NCBI RefSeq assembly: GCF_040954835.1
Contig: NC_090697.1
Span: 7,948,501-8,012,500, forward strand
Direction: 5' to 3'
DNA from: Lepisosteus oculatus
Lineage: Eukaryota > Chordata > Actinopteri > Semionotiformes > Lepisosteidae
DNA: 64,000 nt
The position numbers and the translations under genes are program-made. The notes under the pieces were generated by a model. It was not told where the DNA came from, made no database searches, and saw only the letters and a program-made list of their open reading frames with translations. Shown here in pieces: positions 52,900 to 63,937 of this stretch. Numbering within the stretch: the first letter of the stretch is position 1; every line of letters begins with the position of its first letter.

Positions 52900-55800
52900 C
52901 TGCAGGAGAGAGTAATGCTGTCTTTTACATTTCAGCACAAAAACACCAACGATCAAAGACGTGGGCATAATACTGAGCCATGCCTGCTAACCTGGAACCT
53001 CGTTTAATTAGTCTTACAAATACCTGCTTTGCCTAACGAAACCTGGAACTGCATGGATTTGAAGTTCAACTTTTCAACAGGAAAGATAAAAAGGGAAATA
53101 GTAAACAAATACAGTAATTAAATGAAACAGGTTTTTGTTATTGAATGTGAGGAAATGCTATTTGGCGCCTATGGAGCTAATATTTATGATCATCACTCTG
53201 GATTTTGGTCACAGCACAGCGGTAGACGTTTTGACCCGTGTTTCAGTCGTACCGGCGGCAGCAGTATACTCTTCTGTGTGATTTAGTGCTTCGGAGCCGA
53301 TGTAAAAATAGGGGTGGATTCCTGGAACTACTTGTGACACATTGCCAAAATCTGTGGAGCCTGTGAAGAACAAAAACAAGATTATTTTTTAATTACTGGA
53401 GTGCTATTAATCACACAAAAACGTTTTTTTTTAACTAGGTTCATTCAGAAATGCCTAGCATAAGACTTTCAAAAGCCAGTCCTAAAGGAGTTACAGGCTT
53501 GAATTCAAGGTTCCTCACCAACAACCAGAAGTGCTATAAACTCTTTTTCCTGTCTTTTTTGTTAAAGGGTTTTATTGAACTTCACTAAAATGATATGCTG
53601 ATACTTTTATTAAAAGAGTTATTTAAAACCGTATACTCCCAAGGCTTCATGGAGGTGTATCACCTCACTTACACAGGAATCCAAAGGGGAGTATTTGGAC
53701 ATGAGTTAAAATACGTCACACAAAGTCTAACTGTGTTACACTTCAAGTATGTGGCTTCAGAAGATATTCACACAACCGTCTCTTATAGCCACTAACAATT
53801 TTCTTAAACCGTGTTTCCATGTTCCTATGTACGTAGTGCGAGTTTAAGTCCTTAAGGATTTTGTCCTTGTTTCTACTTTAAACATGGTTTGTTCTTGAAC
53901 CAGTTATTTGCTCTTAAATAACTGGCTTCATTTATGGACTCTGCAGCTAACAGTTCATCTCATTCTATTTTCACTTTGGTCAGGAAGCCTTTTTTCTCTT
54001 TTGCCTGAAAAGCATTATTCCCATCTTTTACTTCTTGGAATAAATTTAAAATCTTCACAAACTGAGCAGAGAAAAATAACAATTAGAGTCACACAGCCCT
54101 GACACTGGCATAAAACTTCAGGAATGACTGAAAATGCTTCACTGCACATTGTCAGTTGTGATGTCCTTTAAAAAACTAAACACTAAAAAGCGGTTTGTGG
54201 CTGACTTAGTATTGCTTCTAGCTCCTGAACCACTAACTTTCATAAGGGTTTCTGAAATGTAATATTACTCATGCCTCGCTCCCCACTGCTGGAAACAAGT
54301 TTGTATTTGTGCCAGCCCACTCGTATTACTAACATAGCAACAAAACAGCACCACGTGTGAAACCAGCTTTATTTTTACCTGAAGAAGTAGTTAGGACTTC
54401 CTCATCAGTTGTAAATTCGATACCAAGTAACTTTCCATTCTCCTCATAGAGGCGATGAAGCGTTTTAATAGGAAGAACATTGTGGTATTCATGTGCCGCA
54501 TACTGAAGCTCAACCTGAAACACAAAGCCTTGGTTTGAATTGCCATTTCACAATGAGCTGAAAATAGAAGCACTGTGTAACTGTTGCTTCATAACGTCCC
54601 GGCTTTTACTTCATGTGAAGCTTTCAGGACTCGATGGAAAATTTAAAATCCAAAGACTCCAACGCAGAGAAAGTCCATCAACTGCAGCGTCACAAAACAG
54701 GCCATTTTTCACCAGTGCCGTGACAACGGGCCTCAGAACTTGTCTGGTGGGAAGGATCCTCTTTAAGGAGAGGATAGTCCTGTCTATATGGCTGTACGTC
54801 AGGGGTTGGCAAACTACCCGCGGCCCAAATGCCTGCAGCCCACTACTGTTTGAATCTTGGGGGTAACTTTTTGCATCAGATATTGAAAATCTTCCGTCAG
54901 TGGCTCTGCTGCTTTATCTCAGCACTATCGGTCAATTGCAGAAAAACACCTTTTGCACAAAGCATTTGACTTTTAGCCTATCAGACTAGCTTTAGCTCAG
55001 GTTACATACGCCTGTGCTACAGCTGATTCTTACCGTAGATACATTCGGATTTTTGTTGCCTACTGTGATTGGCTCAGTCACGCAAATGACGTCTACTGTT
55101 TGCTATCTTGTTTGAAAGCAGGTCATGATTTCAAACGGTTCTAAAAGTCATAACTGACAAGAGGCTAACTGTAAGATATTCCTGCCATGTCGAAAAAAAG
55201 AAAGATCGATGCAGAGGGTCAGAAACTCAACGACAAGTGGTCAGAAGAGAACGTTTTGTGTCCCTTGGAAAGAAAAGGTCATGTACAGCGTCTTATCATT
55301 CAGGAAACAATCGCCGTGATTAAAGAATACAACATAAAAATGGTCTTACAAGACAAAACATCAGGCTAAGTTTCCGGAACACACAGGAGATGGACAAAGG
55401 GAAAAATTAGAAGAGTTGAAAAAGTCGCTTAGGGGGCTACATAAACTGTTCAAGAGAAGATTCTGAGAAAACGTTGGGGCTACCCGAGCTAGTTATCGAG
55501 TATCACGGCTTCTAGCAGCAGCTGGCAAGACCTGCTTTGCCTAACGAAACCTGTAACCCCGCGGACGGGGAGTTTATTCAGCAGCGTCTGCAAGAGGTCG
55601 CGGAGGAGATGTGCGCGGAGAAACGCGGCCTAGTCCAGTCGGTGAGTTTACCGGCTAGATAAGAGGATTTCACGCGGGGGCGCCCAGCAAGGTTAGTAAG
55701 AACTTTTTAGTGGCCCTCGCTGTAAAACGTTTGCCGACCCCCTGCTCTAAGACATCTTCCAGGCTGCTTTTACAGCGGGGTTCATTTCATGCTCACAACT

Positions 55801-58732
55801 GCCGTCCAAACCCCTTCTACAAGGGGCCCGTGTGGCGTGTGAGGACAGTGAAGCGCAAGACCGTGAGGTCCAAACTAACACCCTGCTCCTCATGCTTACT
55901 TGGCAGCCCGTTGCGCAGGCCGCGGACCTGAAGCACCTCTCGGCCTTCTCTCGGAGAACAGGCAGGTCCCAGCGCTTCGGCGTCCGCAGGTAAAACACCA
56001 TCTCGGAATAGGCCGGGATGATGTTGGGCTTCACTCCGCCGTGCTTGATGATGCCTGAAACAGGAAGGGAGGCGACACTAACAGTACTGGAAACTTCAGC
56101 CAGCCGGTCACGTGGAGCTAAAGCAATATTTGTTTTGCAAACAGTTACATTCAGGTAACCATCGCGGTCAGCGAGAGGGAATATAAACAGCAGTAGTGCG
56201 GGGGTCCTCACCATGGAGTCTCCAGTCAGGTTTCAACTGCTGTCTCAGCACAGACAAGTTGTTATAAGCAAGAACCGCGGCATCTAACGCGTTGACCCCC
56301 TGCCAGGGGTAAGCGGCAGCATGGGAAGGCTTTCCGTAGAACTTCACAGTCACACTGAAACACAAAAACACGGGAACGTCTGTACTGGTAAATTCAGACC
56401 TCACTTAGCTTTGGTCACAACAGACAAGCACTTTACAAACCACTTAATATGTTTTTTTTTGGTCTCTGTGTGCAACAGTGCTCTATACCTTTGTCAGATA
56501 AAGTGTTGGTCATGCTGTACATTTGGAGGAATTACATATTTGCATTGTTTTATTTACTGGAGTTTCAAGAGTAGAGTTAATTCCCAACGCAATTCATGAT
56601 TCTTTGCACCAAAATGAGTATAGATCTTTAGTTCGTCACTGTCCCGTAACATTTATAGTTAGCATTAGCCACTCGGATCACTCTGCGGCTAAATGCCGAG
56701 GCTTGGTCAATAAATAACTCTGTTTTTGAAGCTGTACTTCGATTCTGCACAGGTGTGGGAGACAATGATTGCAGAAACGCTTGCTCCTGGGCTTTCCATC
56801 TGTAGCCCTGCAGTTCCCCCGTGTGCCCACTCGGCGGTAACCAGCTCCCCTTACTCGTGGTCCGCCATGTCAGGGAGGTAGGCAGCATCCTCCTGAGAAG
56901 GGTGAGCCATGAACACCACGTCCAAGCCCTCGAACGCCCCGGCTTCCATCAGGTCGATCTTCCCTCCCCCGTCCTCCTCCGCCGGAGTCCCGATCGCCGT
57001 CACCTGCAGACGCCAAACACTCTTTCCTCACGCACGGGAGGGCACCGCCATCGTCCCGCCGAGCGCCTGAGATGACCGTAGAAGCGGCGGCAGGCTTCTG
57101 GATTACTGAAGCCTCCAAGGCACCTGCCACTGCCTTCTCCTGCGCCAGCCAAACAGACGGGCTTCCTGCCGCGGTGAAGACACGAACAAGCAATATCTCC
57201 GCCGCCAGGCCAACTTGCTGCAGCTTTACCAAAGAATCTAAATATTTTACCTATAAAATATTGATAAATTACCCTTCTCTTAGGCTGACGAGTCATGCAC
57301 CATGATCACCGACACCGGATTAGGCATGCGTCATGAGCATTTCCCAACCTACTGTTCTGTAGAAGCTTTTTGCACTGTAAGGATTACAAATTTCAAGCAC
57401 TCACATCACGGTTAATTCGGCACCAAACCAGACCTTGAGGGTGGCCAAGGTTAACTGTACAATTTTTCCTAGGAAAGGCCTTGTACAGCACATGACACAA
57501 AACAGCAGTGTAGCTCCGTGGTCAGGGATCCAGATATGTAACTGGGGGCTGGGACTTTTTTGCAACCAAAAACCGAATATTTGAACATATAATTTTTCTA
57601 CTATGGGGAAACAGTAGTAGCTCATCATATGGCTACATTTTGTAAGTGCAAAAACCGAAAATTATTGGAAGATTATTACATTTTATAAAATCATTAAAAA
57701 ATATAATAAATTATCGAAAATTATTTACATACAGGTGCCAATGGAAGGGGCAAAAAAACTCTCAGCGAGTCTGTAAAACTCGCCACCCTGTTCCTCTCCC
57801 ACGCCGGCAGCGCTCTTCACAACATGTTCCTGTTATCCCAGGTCCCCAACAGGACCTGTAACTCGCTACAACTACACTGATCCAAAACACAGCCCAGGCA
57901 GCTGGTTGTTCTCAGTTTTGCTCAATTCCAATGGCTGTGTCCTATGTTGCAAGTCCTATCACTTGGGGGGAAAGTTTGACGTCGACCGGCTTCTAGAGCT
58001 TTCGAAAGGGATTTCTCGTGTGCGACCACCGTGCGCACAGACACTGACGCAATACGGTACATGACCGCTGCGCTGCCGTCTTTCGGGTGAGACGTTAAAC
58101 CGAGGTCCTGACTTTCAGTGGTCATTAAAGATCCAGGAGCATTTCTCGATAAGAGTACGGAGTTATGCCGGAGTCCGGGACACATTCTGACCCCTCGGCC
58201 TTTACCGTGGCCTCCAAATTGTCCCCATGTATGATTGGCTTGCACTTGCCCTGCGATGGACTGGCGTCCCGTCCAGGGTGTACCCTGCCTTGCGCTCGTT
58301 GCTTGCCGGGTAGGCTCCGGCTTCCCGCGACACCGTATGATATAAAGTGGTTTGGCAAATGACATGACATGACAACTGCGCTGTGTGCCCAACATACTGT
58401 ACGTGAAATTATACACGCAGAGCTAATTTGCACTATCATTGTTGCCTCCGTGGCAAAATCATTGATTGTATTGTCGCTTATGAAACGCTTTGACACTTTT
58501 TAACCTTGTTTTATGACACTCGCGCAAAATGACTTGTCCTGTGCCCTCTCGCAGTGTCTCAAAACTGTCTGCAAGCCGGGAAGGAGGCACTTTGCTCTCA
58601 CTGCACAGCTAAATATAAACTTACAGAAAAGACGCAAAGATAAACGCGCCACACAGACACCTCTATCGCATGTCTAATTACAACATTACATATCATCAGG
58701 ACGCCGCTTATCCTGCTGACTGTGGCGAAGGC

Positions 58733-58794
<62 letters not shown>

Positions 58795-59288
58795 GCTCAT
58801 GACACTATTCGTACTGTACATTGCTCGGCGTGCCTTACCTTCACTCGGACGGAAGGATCGCCCACGCTTTCCAGCACACCTTTTAACCCAATGGCTGCGG
58901 CTGCACCGACCTCTGCGATCAGGTTATGCCCGCATGCGTGGCCGATTTCTGGCAAGGCGTCGTACTCGCAGAGGAACCCGATGTTTAGACAACTCTCCCC
59001 ATCCTCGCCGCCGCCGCCGCTGGGTCCCCAGGTCGCCCGGAACGCGGTGTCCAGTTTGTAATGGGGCTCGACGCTCCAGCCCTTCTCCTCCTGGAAGAAA
59101 CGGACCAGGATGTCGTGGGACTTCTTCTCCTCGTAAGCGAGCTCGGGGCAGCTCCATATGTCCCTGCTCAAGGCGCACAGCCTGTCCCGAGCCGCGTCGA
59201 TACAGCTGCCGGCGAGTCGTTTCAGCTGCTGCAGGGACGTCCCTGCCTCCCGGTCCGCCGAGCACATGGCCAAGAACACACCTGCCAC
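52697..59288 (-). CDS. pm20d2: Peptidase M20 domain-containing protein 2, seven coding exons
   Basis: Cytosolic M20-family metallo-dipeptidase. Human PM20D2 is described as a metabolite-repair enzyme that splits beta-alanyl-lysine and beta-alanyl-ornithine formed by carnosine synthase. Coding exons, in order: 59288-58839, 57003-56855, 56354-56212, 56054-55900, 54514-54379, 53360-53253, 52899-52697. They sum to 1344 nt, or 447 residues; human has about 436. Seen in the frame: [11 protein letters not shown] (44-54), the metal-site motif GHACGHN (H121), [10 protein letters not shown] with the catalytic glutamate pair E159/E160, FMAHPSQ (H184), [14 protein letters not shown] of the lid domain, GGVKPNIIP, and a C-terminal STDFGN...GIHPYFYIG...NHTEEYT block. 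All junctions are GT/AG and phase-compatible. The ATG at 59286-59288 is the first in the exon's open frame. The gene converges on gabrr1, as in human. Confidence 0.95.
53253..53360 (-). CDS. pm20d2: pm20d2 coding exon 6
   Basis: Encodes residues 346-380, [20 protein letters not shown] onward to [10 protein letters not shown], with the C-terminal metal-site histidine region. Acceptor is cttcacAG and donor is G|GTACGA, a weaker but valid donor. Confidence 0.94.
54379..54514 (-). CDS. pm20d2: pm20d2 coding exon 5
   Basis: Encodes residues 300-344, [20 protein letters not shown] onward to VLTTSS. Acceptor is tgtttcAG and donor is G|GTAAAA. Intron 4, just upstream, contains a hAT-type insertion. 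Confidence 0.94.
54800..55743 (+). mobile_element. hAT (Charlie-like) transposon remnant in pm20d2 intron 4
   Basis: Ends are imperfect inverted repeats: caggggttggcaaact at 54800 and, at the other end, the reverse complement of cagggggtcggcaaacg finishing at 55743. An ORF at 55187-55369 begins [20 protein letters not shown] and contains [12 protein letters not shown], resembling the BED-finger N-terminus of Charlie-type hAT transposases, but its cysteine/histidine spacing is broken and it stops after 60 codons. The flanking 8-mers (ctgtacgt and ctctaaga) are only partly alike, so it is old or eroded. It has lost most of its transposase. Confidence 0.7.
55900..56054 (-). CDS. pm20d2: pm20d2 coding exon 4
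   Basis: Encodes residues 249-299, [20 protein letters not shown] onward to SAACATGCQ. Acceptor is tgtttcAG and donor is CAA|GTAAGC, phase 0. Confidence 0.96.
56212..56354 (-). CDS. pm20d2: pm20d2 coding exon 3
   Basis: Encodes residues 201-247, [19 protein letters not shown] onward to LKPDWRLH, the start of the dimerisation (lid) domain. Acceptor is tgtttcAG and donor is G|GTGAGG. Confidence 0.96.
56855..57003 (-). CDS. pm20d2: pm20d2 coding exon 2
   Basis: Encodes residues 151-199, [20 protein letters not shown] onward to YLPDMADH, with the catalytic glutamates and the FMAHPSQ motif. Acceptor is gtctgcAG and donor is GA|GTAAGG. Confidence 0.96.
58078..58370 (+). mobile_element. Chimeric SINE-type repeat fragment
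   Basis: The first part (gccgtctttcgggtgagacg, ttaaaccgaggtcctgac, then a body with ggcctttaccgtggcctcc) resembles the central part of the 5S-SINE family. From about 58248 the tail is instead like the reverse complement of the CATCCATCC-type repeat (gatggactggcgtcccgtcc), ending in a (catga)n-like run. It lies within pm20d2 intron 1 beside the AAT array. Confidence 0.6.
58733..58793. repeat. (AAT)n microsatellite
   Basis: About 20 uninterrupted AAT units in pm20d2 intron 1, starting about 45 bp after the exon 1 donor. The long plus-strand asparagine ORF across it is an artefact. Confidence 0.95.
58839..59288 (-). CDS. pm20d2: pm20d2 coding exon 1
   Basis: Encodes residues 1-150, from [16 protein letters not shown] to GDPSVRVK, and carries the GHACGHN zinc motif. 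Donor is AAG|GTAAGG, phase 0. The exon is GC-rich with many CpGs, as is common for first exons near a CpG promoter. A glycine run (about 90-94) replaces part of the proline-rich loop of the human protein. Confidence 0.95.
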
Positions 59289-60526
59289 TGCTCTGTGTTT
59301 CCCCGACTGAAGACAAGTCTGAAAACTGTCAATCTATACCGGTTAATAGATTTACCCTTAAGATGCTGCCTGAACTATAAGTAAAACTGTGAGTTTAATA
59401 ATCTTTTGGGCTATCCGACAGTTACTGTATGAGTAACTGTATATTTCTGACTTTTAAAAAATAATACATTTTATTTGTGTCGCTAAAAGTCTAATGACAG
59501 CTGTCCTCTTCTAAAATTAGCTGAGCTTTCCCGTTACATGAGCCACCTACTGTACACCCAAGCACCAATACACTTCTGCACCCTGACCAACCTCTCTTTA
59601 AAGGGACCGTCAGTATCGATGCATTGTGGTAACTGTAGTTTCAGAAATTGCTTTCAGGCAGAAAAACCTCACAGCAAAATTGATCAGTACTACATGTCCA
59701 TGCATGCAGTTAGCTTTTTCTTGCTTCCAGTTCTGGAAGTTGAGCCAGGAGACGCTTGTGTTTGCTGACAGGCGCAGATCGTGAAGTTGCGCAACCTGCC
59801 GCAGAACTGGGGCGGTCAATCAAGTATTTGTTGACTTCCCAGAAAACTGGTCTTGCACGGTACCGTGAAAAGCAGATTAACATGCGGACCTCTACAAAGC
59901 TAAAATACATTAGACACTCTTCTTTAAAGGGAAACATTTTAACTGAGGTAGGTGGCACTCCGAAAATAAAGAGAAGGATTTGAATAGGATTTTGAATGAA
60001 GTTACGCTTATTGAACCTGGAACCTGCTGTTCTGTGGTGCGGGACTGCTGTCCATTCCTGGCGCGAAATACTCTTCAAATCATACTCCACCTGCTCGAGG
60101 GAGCCACACTTATATATGAAAATGGGGGAAATACTGTATATAAATTCCTGCCCCTTGTGTTGGCCGTTCAATCCCAGAGCAAACATCTCTTACATGGCTG
60201 TGCCAGTCTTTGGGTCCCTTCCAAAATGCAGTAGTTTGCATCCTGCTGTTCTTCATGCTGTGTTGTCCCAGACATATTGGGATACGTCTCTCCTGTGTGA
60301 TATTGTGAAGGAGGCCTATTCCAGATCCTGCTCAGCCCCAGTGTGGCAGGGGATTAGTAGGTCAGTGGCTGGTATTTGGCTATCATATCGCACATACTGT
60401 ACAATACGATAGTCCAGGGTTAGGGGTTACTGGAGTCCACTGTGGAGATTATCATGTGGAAGAGTAGGACATGGTAAGGTGGCAGGCTAGAAACTGTACT
60501 GAATGAGACTGAAGAAAGATATAAGA
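59289..60526. other. pm20d2 upstream region
   Basis: Contains the presumed pm20d2 promoter, but no clear core promoter motif can be named. ORFs of up to 158 codons on the minus strand and 138 on the plus strand have no recognisable motif or exon structure. Confidence 0.45.
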
Positions 60527-60907
60527 TGTGAAAAACGGGTTAACTGATTTCTTTCTGCACAAAGACTTCTCGTGACGCAAGACATTCCAAGTGCTTAAGC
60601 ACTTTTGAGTTATGGCAGGGATGGGAGTTAACTGATAAGAGAATCCAATTCAAGACAGACTCCCTAACTAAGGGAAGATACAACTGGCCATTCAAAGTGC
60701 TCAAGGTCTTGGGAATGCCCGAACACAGGTGACCTCCCCCAACTACCATGGTAACAAGTTGCGTCAGAAGTGGCTGAAGTTTGCTGTATAAACTGGATGT
60801 TTTGTACCTATATTACAAACAATACTTTAATCTTATTGTTCCTTTCATGCAATAAACTCAGTTGTTTAAACTTGATCTCGGGATCCAGAACTTATTTGTC
60901 TGTTACA
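60527..60907 (+). mobile_element. Candidate retroviral-type solo LTR
   Basis: Ends TGTG...TTACA. A TATAAA box lies at 60787-60792 and an AATAAA signal at 60851-60856, spaced like the U3-R-U5 layout of a gammaretrovirus-like LTR. No convincing target duplication was found and the left boundary is uncertain; it could begin near 60304. No viral genes are seen beside it. Confidence 0.4.
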
Positions 60908-62747
60908 ATATGGTAAGGACATTTTGTGCCACTGCATCTACTGCAATTGGAACTAGAAAGTTCTAAGTATTACAAAACAGTCATATGATCAACTTATTAC
61001 CTCAATAAGGATCTCTATTGAGAGAAGAGTTTGCAAGGGAAGTGTTTATACAGTTTACAGAATTCATATCTACAGTGTACTGCATTCTTCTAAACTAGTG
61101 AGCATAAACAAGTTTGGAAAGTAATCAGTCACAGTGATATTCTTGGTATCAGTTGCAGCGCTCGGGGGACAATAACAGCTTTCTTGGCAGTGGGAGCTGC
61201 AGACGTGAGTCTAAACCCCTCTTTCAGTTCCAGCCCCTTCCGCTGTTGTGCAGGGATCGGGTGACAGGTGCCAGTCACGTGGGGCAATGAGGCAAGACCA
61301 AGGGCCGCAGTGCCAGGGCTCGTAGAAAGGACCAGATGGATTGATCGTGGGTGTAAGAATTAAAAGGAGATGCAGACATCCCAACTTTGAAAAATTGTTT
61401 TCAGGAAGGGGGGGGTTGTCCATCCCGTCCCCCTTTAAAAAAAATCACAGCCATGTAATGAAATAATTTGCCGATAGATACTATAATATATATATACTGT
61501 ATGTATTACACTATAAATACTATAACTCACCAGTCCACTTGAATAACCTCACTTTCTTTGCAAACTCTCGTCATACAGAGATGCGGCATGTTTAGCAGTT
61601 CTGAGCAGATTCTCAGATGGCTCAAGGTCATTTTATATCATTAAATAATTTGCTGATGGTTTTTGGGGCCGGGGGTGTGGCCAACAGAAAACGTTGGGAG
61701 CGGGGGTGGGGGGGCCGATTTCCGGGAGATCATGGATCACTGGCGGGAGGGAGTCAGGGTGGAGCCGCTGATTTCTGGGAGACTCGGGGTGTCTGGAAAT
61801 GGTTTTGGAAAAAGAGGGCAGAAATGATGACTGTGGTGAGGCTGACGGGGAGCACTCAGTTTTCTTTTTCATTCTCATTGGAATTTGTCATCCGAAGTGT
61901 GTGCAACTCACCTGCTTCGCTCAGGATCTTCCTCGGGAACATCCCAGGAGCATTAAACGATGTCCAGCCCTTCTAGTGAGCAGCTGTTTCAGACAACAGT
62001 GTGGATTTTGCCAATTTGGTCATTTAATAAAAGTTCTGAGGATATCCGAGAGCTATCCAATATACACACGTCCAGTGTGGACTGGGCAGTAACGTCGTGA
62101 TATGGTGTTACACACTAGACATTTCTGCGTACAGCTGAGGAGTTGCTTGCAGTTTTGATTTGGTGTGATAGGATGTGACACATTATCAGTAGGGTTTGGT
62201 GATTTAAAGGTGCTGTTTGCTATTTGTGAAGTGATCTAATTTTTATATGTGAATTTCTTCCACAATAGTTAATAAAACAGCATCTCGATTCTCCTGGTGA
62301 GCACACGATGTCAAGAATGTTTATGTAACAACATCAGTAGAAGGAGCACTCCTGTCAGCATACAATTCCATTTATTTTTATATAGCGCCTTTCACAACAA
62401 GGTTGCCCCAAGGCATTTAACGAAGCAGTGTGACAGTACATGACATTACAGGCATACAGGCATACAGCAGATGTTCAATATTTGCTCGAAAATATGGTTC
62501 TAAAGTTGTTCTCAAGATTAACTTTTTTAAGGTTATAGATTGGTTTAAATGTATTTGGCCGTTCAAGCCAATAAATCCAAAAAACAGATGCCTATGTTTC
62601 TGGAAGTTGGGGCTGTGTGATTTTGTTTTTTGCTTTATGCAGTGCTACACAATCGGTTACGTCTACACCAGCAGCCCCACTTCCCATCAAATAAAAATAT
62701 ATAGACGAGCTGTGAATTAATACGCAATATACATAAATAATAAGTAA
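60908..62747. other. No gene recognised
   Basis: Intergenic DNA between the candidate LTR and the second L2 copy. It includes a G-rich stretch (61660-61800) and a short LINE-tail relic (62365-62425). The SRSF12 gene that follows PM20D2 in human is not visible. Confidence 0.5.
62365..62425 (+). repeat. Short LINE-tail-like relic
   Basis: ttatatagcgcctttcacaa resembles the ATATAGCGCC tail of L2-type elements. Nothing upstream is recognisable. Confidence 0.35.
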
Positions 62748-63937
62748 TACAGCACAGAAATGGCCCTGGTCAAAGTCACCAACGATCTTCTAATAGCTTC
62801 TGATTCTGGTTCTCTTTCTATACTCATCCTCCTTGAACTCAGTGCTGCTTTTGACACTGTTGACCATGACATCTTACTTTCTCGTCTCGAGACTGTGTTT
62901 GGAGTTTCTGACACTGCCCTCAACTGGTTCAAATCTTACCTCACTGATCGCTGCCACTTTGTCTCTCTTAATGGGTACAGGTCTGAAATTGGTCTTGTTA
63001 AGTCTGGTGTTCCTCAGGGCTCAATACTGGGCCCTTTGCTCTTCAGCATTTACATATTCCCTCTTGGTCAGCTTTTAAGATCACATGGCCTCAGCTTTCA
63101 TTTTTACGCTGACGATACTCAAATATACATCCATACCAAACCTGACACTGATGTGGCTGTCTCTATTCTATCTAATTGCATCTCTGACATAAAAATTTGG
63201 ATGACTCAAAACTTCCTTCATCTTAACTGTGACAAGACTGAAGTCATGCTTATTGGCACCCCCCATCAACTTCGTAAAGCCAGTCCTGTAACCCTGTGTA
63301 GATGGCTCTGTATTTGAGCTTCAATCAAAATTGAAAAACCTTGGGGTTATATTCGATTCTGGCTTAACATTCGACCCACATGTGCAGCATACTGCCAAAA
63401 CATATTTTTTTCACCTTAGAAATATCGAAAGACTACGCCCTATGCTATCATTAACTGTGGCTGAAAAGCTGATCAACACATTTGTATTCTCTCAAATTGA
63501 CTACTGCAATGCTCTTCTCGCAGGGGTATCAAAATCTACTCTGAACAAACTGCAGTATGTCCAAATTTTCTTCACATTCTGCCCTCCTTACTGTCCCCCA
63601 AGCCCATCTACATTGTATGGGTGACAGGGCCTTCTCCTGTTATGGCCCCAAGCTCTGGAACTCTTTGCCCAAAGATATCAGAGAGTCACCCTCTCTAAAC
63701 TCCTTCAAATTCAGGCTCAAAACCCTCTTCTTCAGAAAAGCCTTTACTTAACTGGTTCCATTCTTCACCCCTCTGCTCTTAGTACCACCATCCACTCCTT
63801 AGTACCACTCCTCTATATATTGTAATTGTGTCTTATCTTGTGTATTCTCCTTATTTATTGTTATTGTTATCCTGTAAAGCGCTTTGAGAAGCCACCTTTA
63901 AAGGTGCTATATAAAATAAAGTTTATTATAGTTTTTA
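62748..63937 (+). mobile_element. L2-type LINE, second truncated copy
   Basis: Same family as the copy at 5476-7530. It starts inside the RT domain and its first frame runs 62760-63317 with SGVPQGSILG and FYADDTQIY. Over about 180 shared residues only a handful differ from the other copy. A small deletion near 63297 shifts the frame, and the block homologous to QNSAARILTRSS to PRNLRSS of the first copy (about 200 nt) is deleted near 63560. The 3' tail ends in ATAAAATAAAG at about 63930. It is a dead copy. Confidence 0.9.

Noticed and set aside
58670-59380. 236-codon plus-strand ORF with a long asparagine run
   Set aside because: It is the antisense of pm20d2 exon 1 plus the AAT microsatellite; the arginine/proline-rich part is a GC-rich shadow.
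59710-60186. 158-codon minus-strand ORF upstream of pm20d2
   Set aside because: No recognisable domain, no splice consensus supporting a link to pm20d2, and overlapping plus-strand ORFs of similar length.
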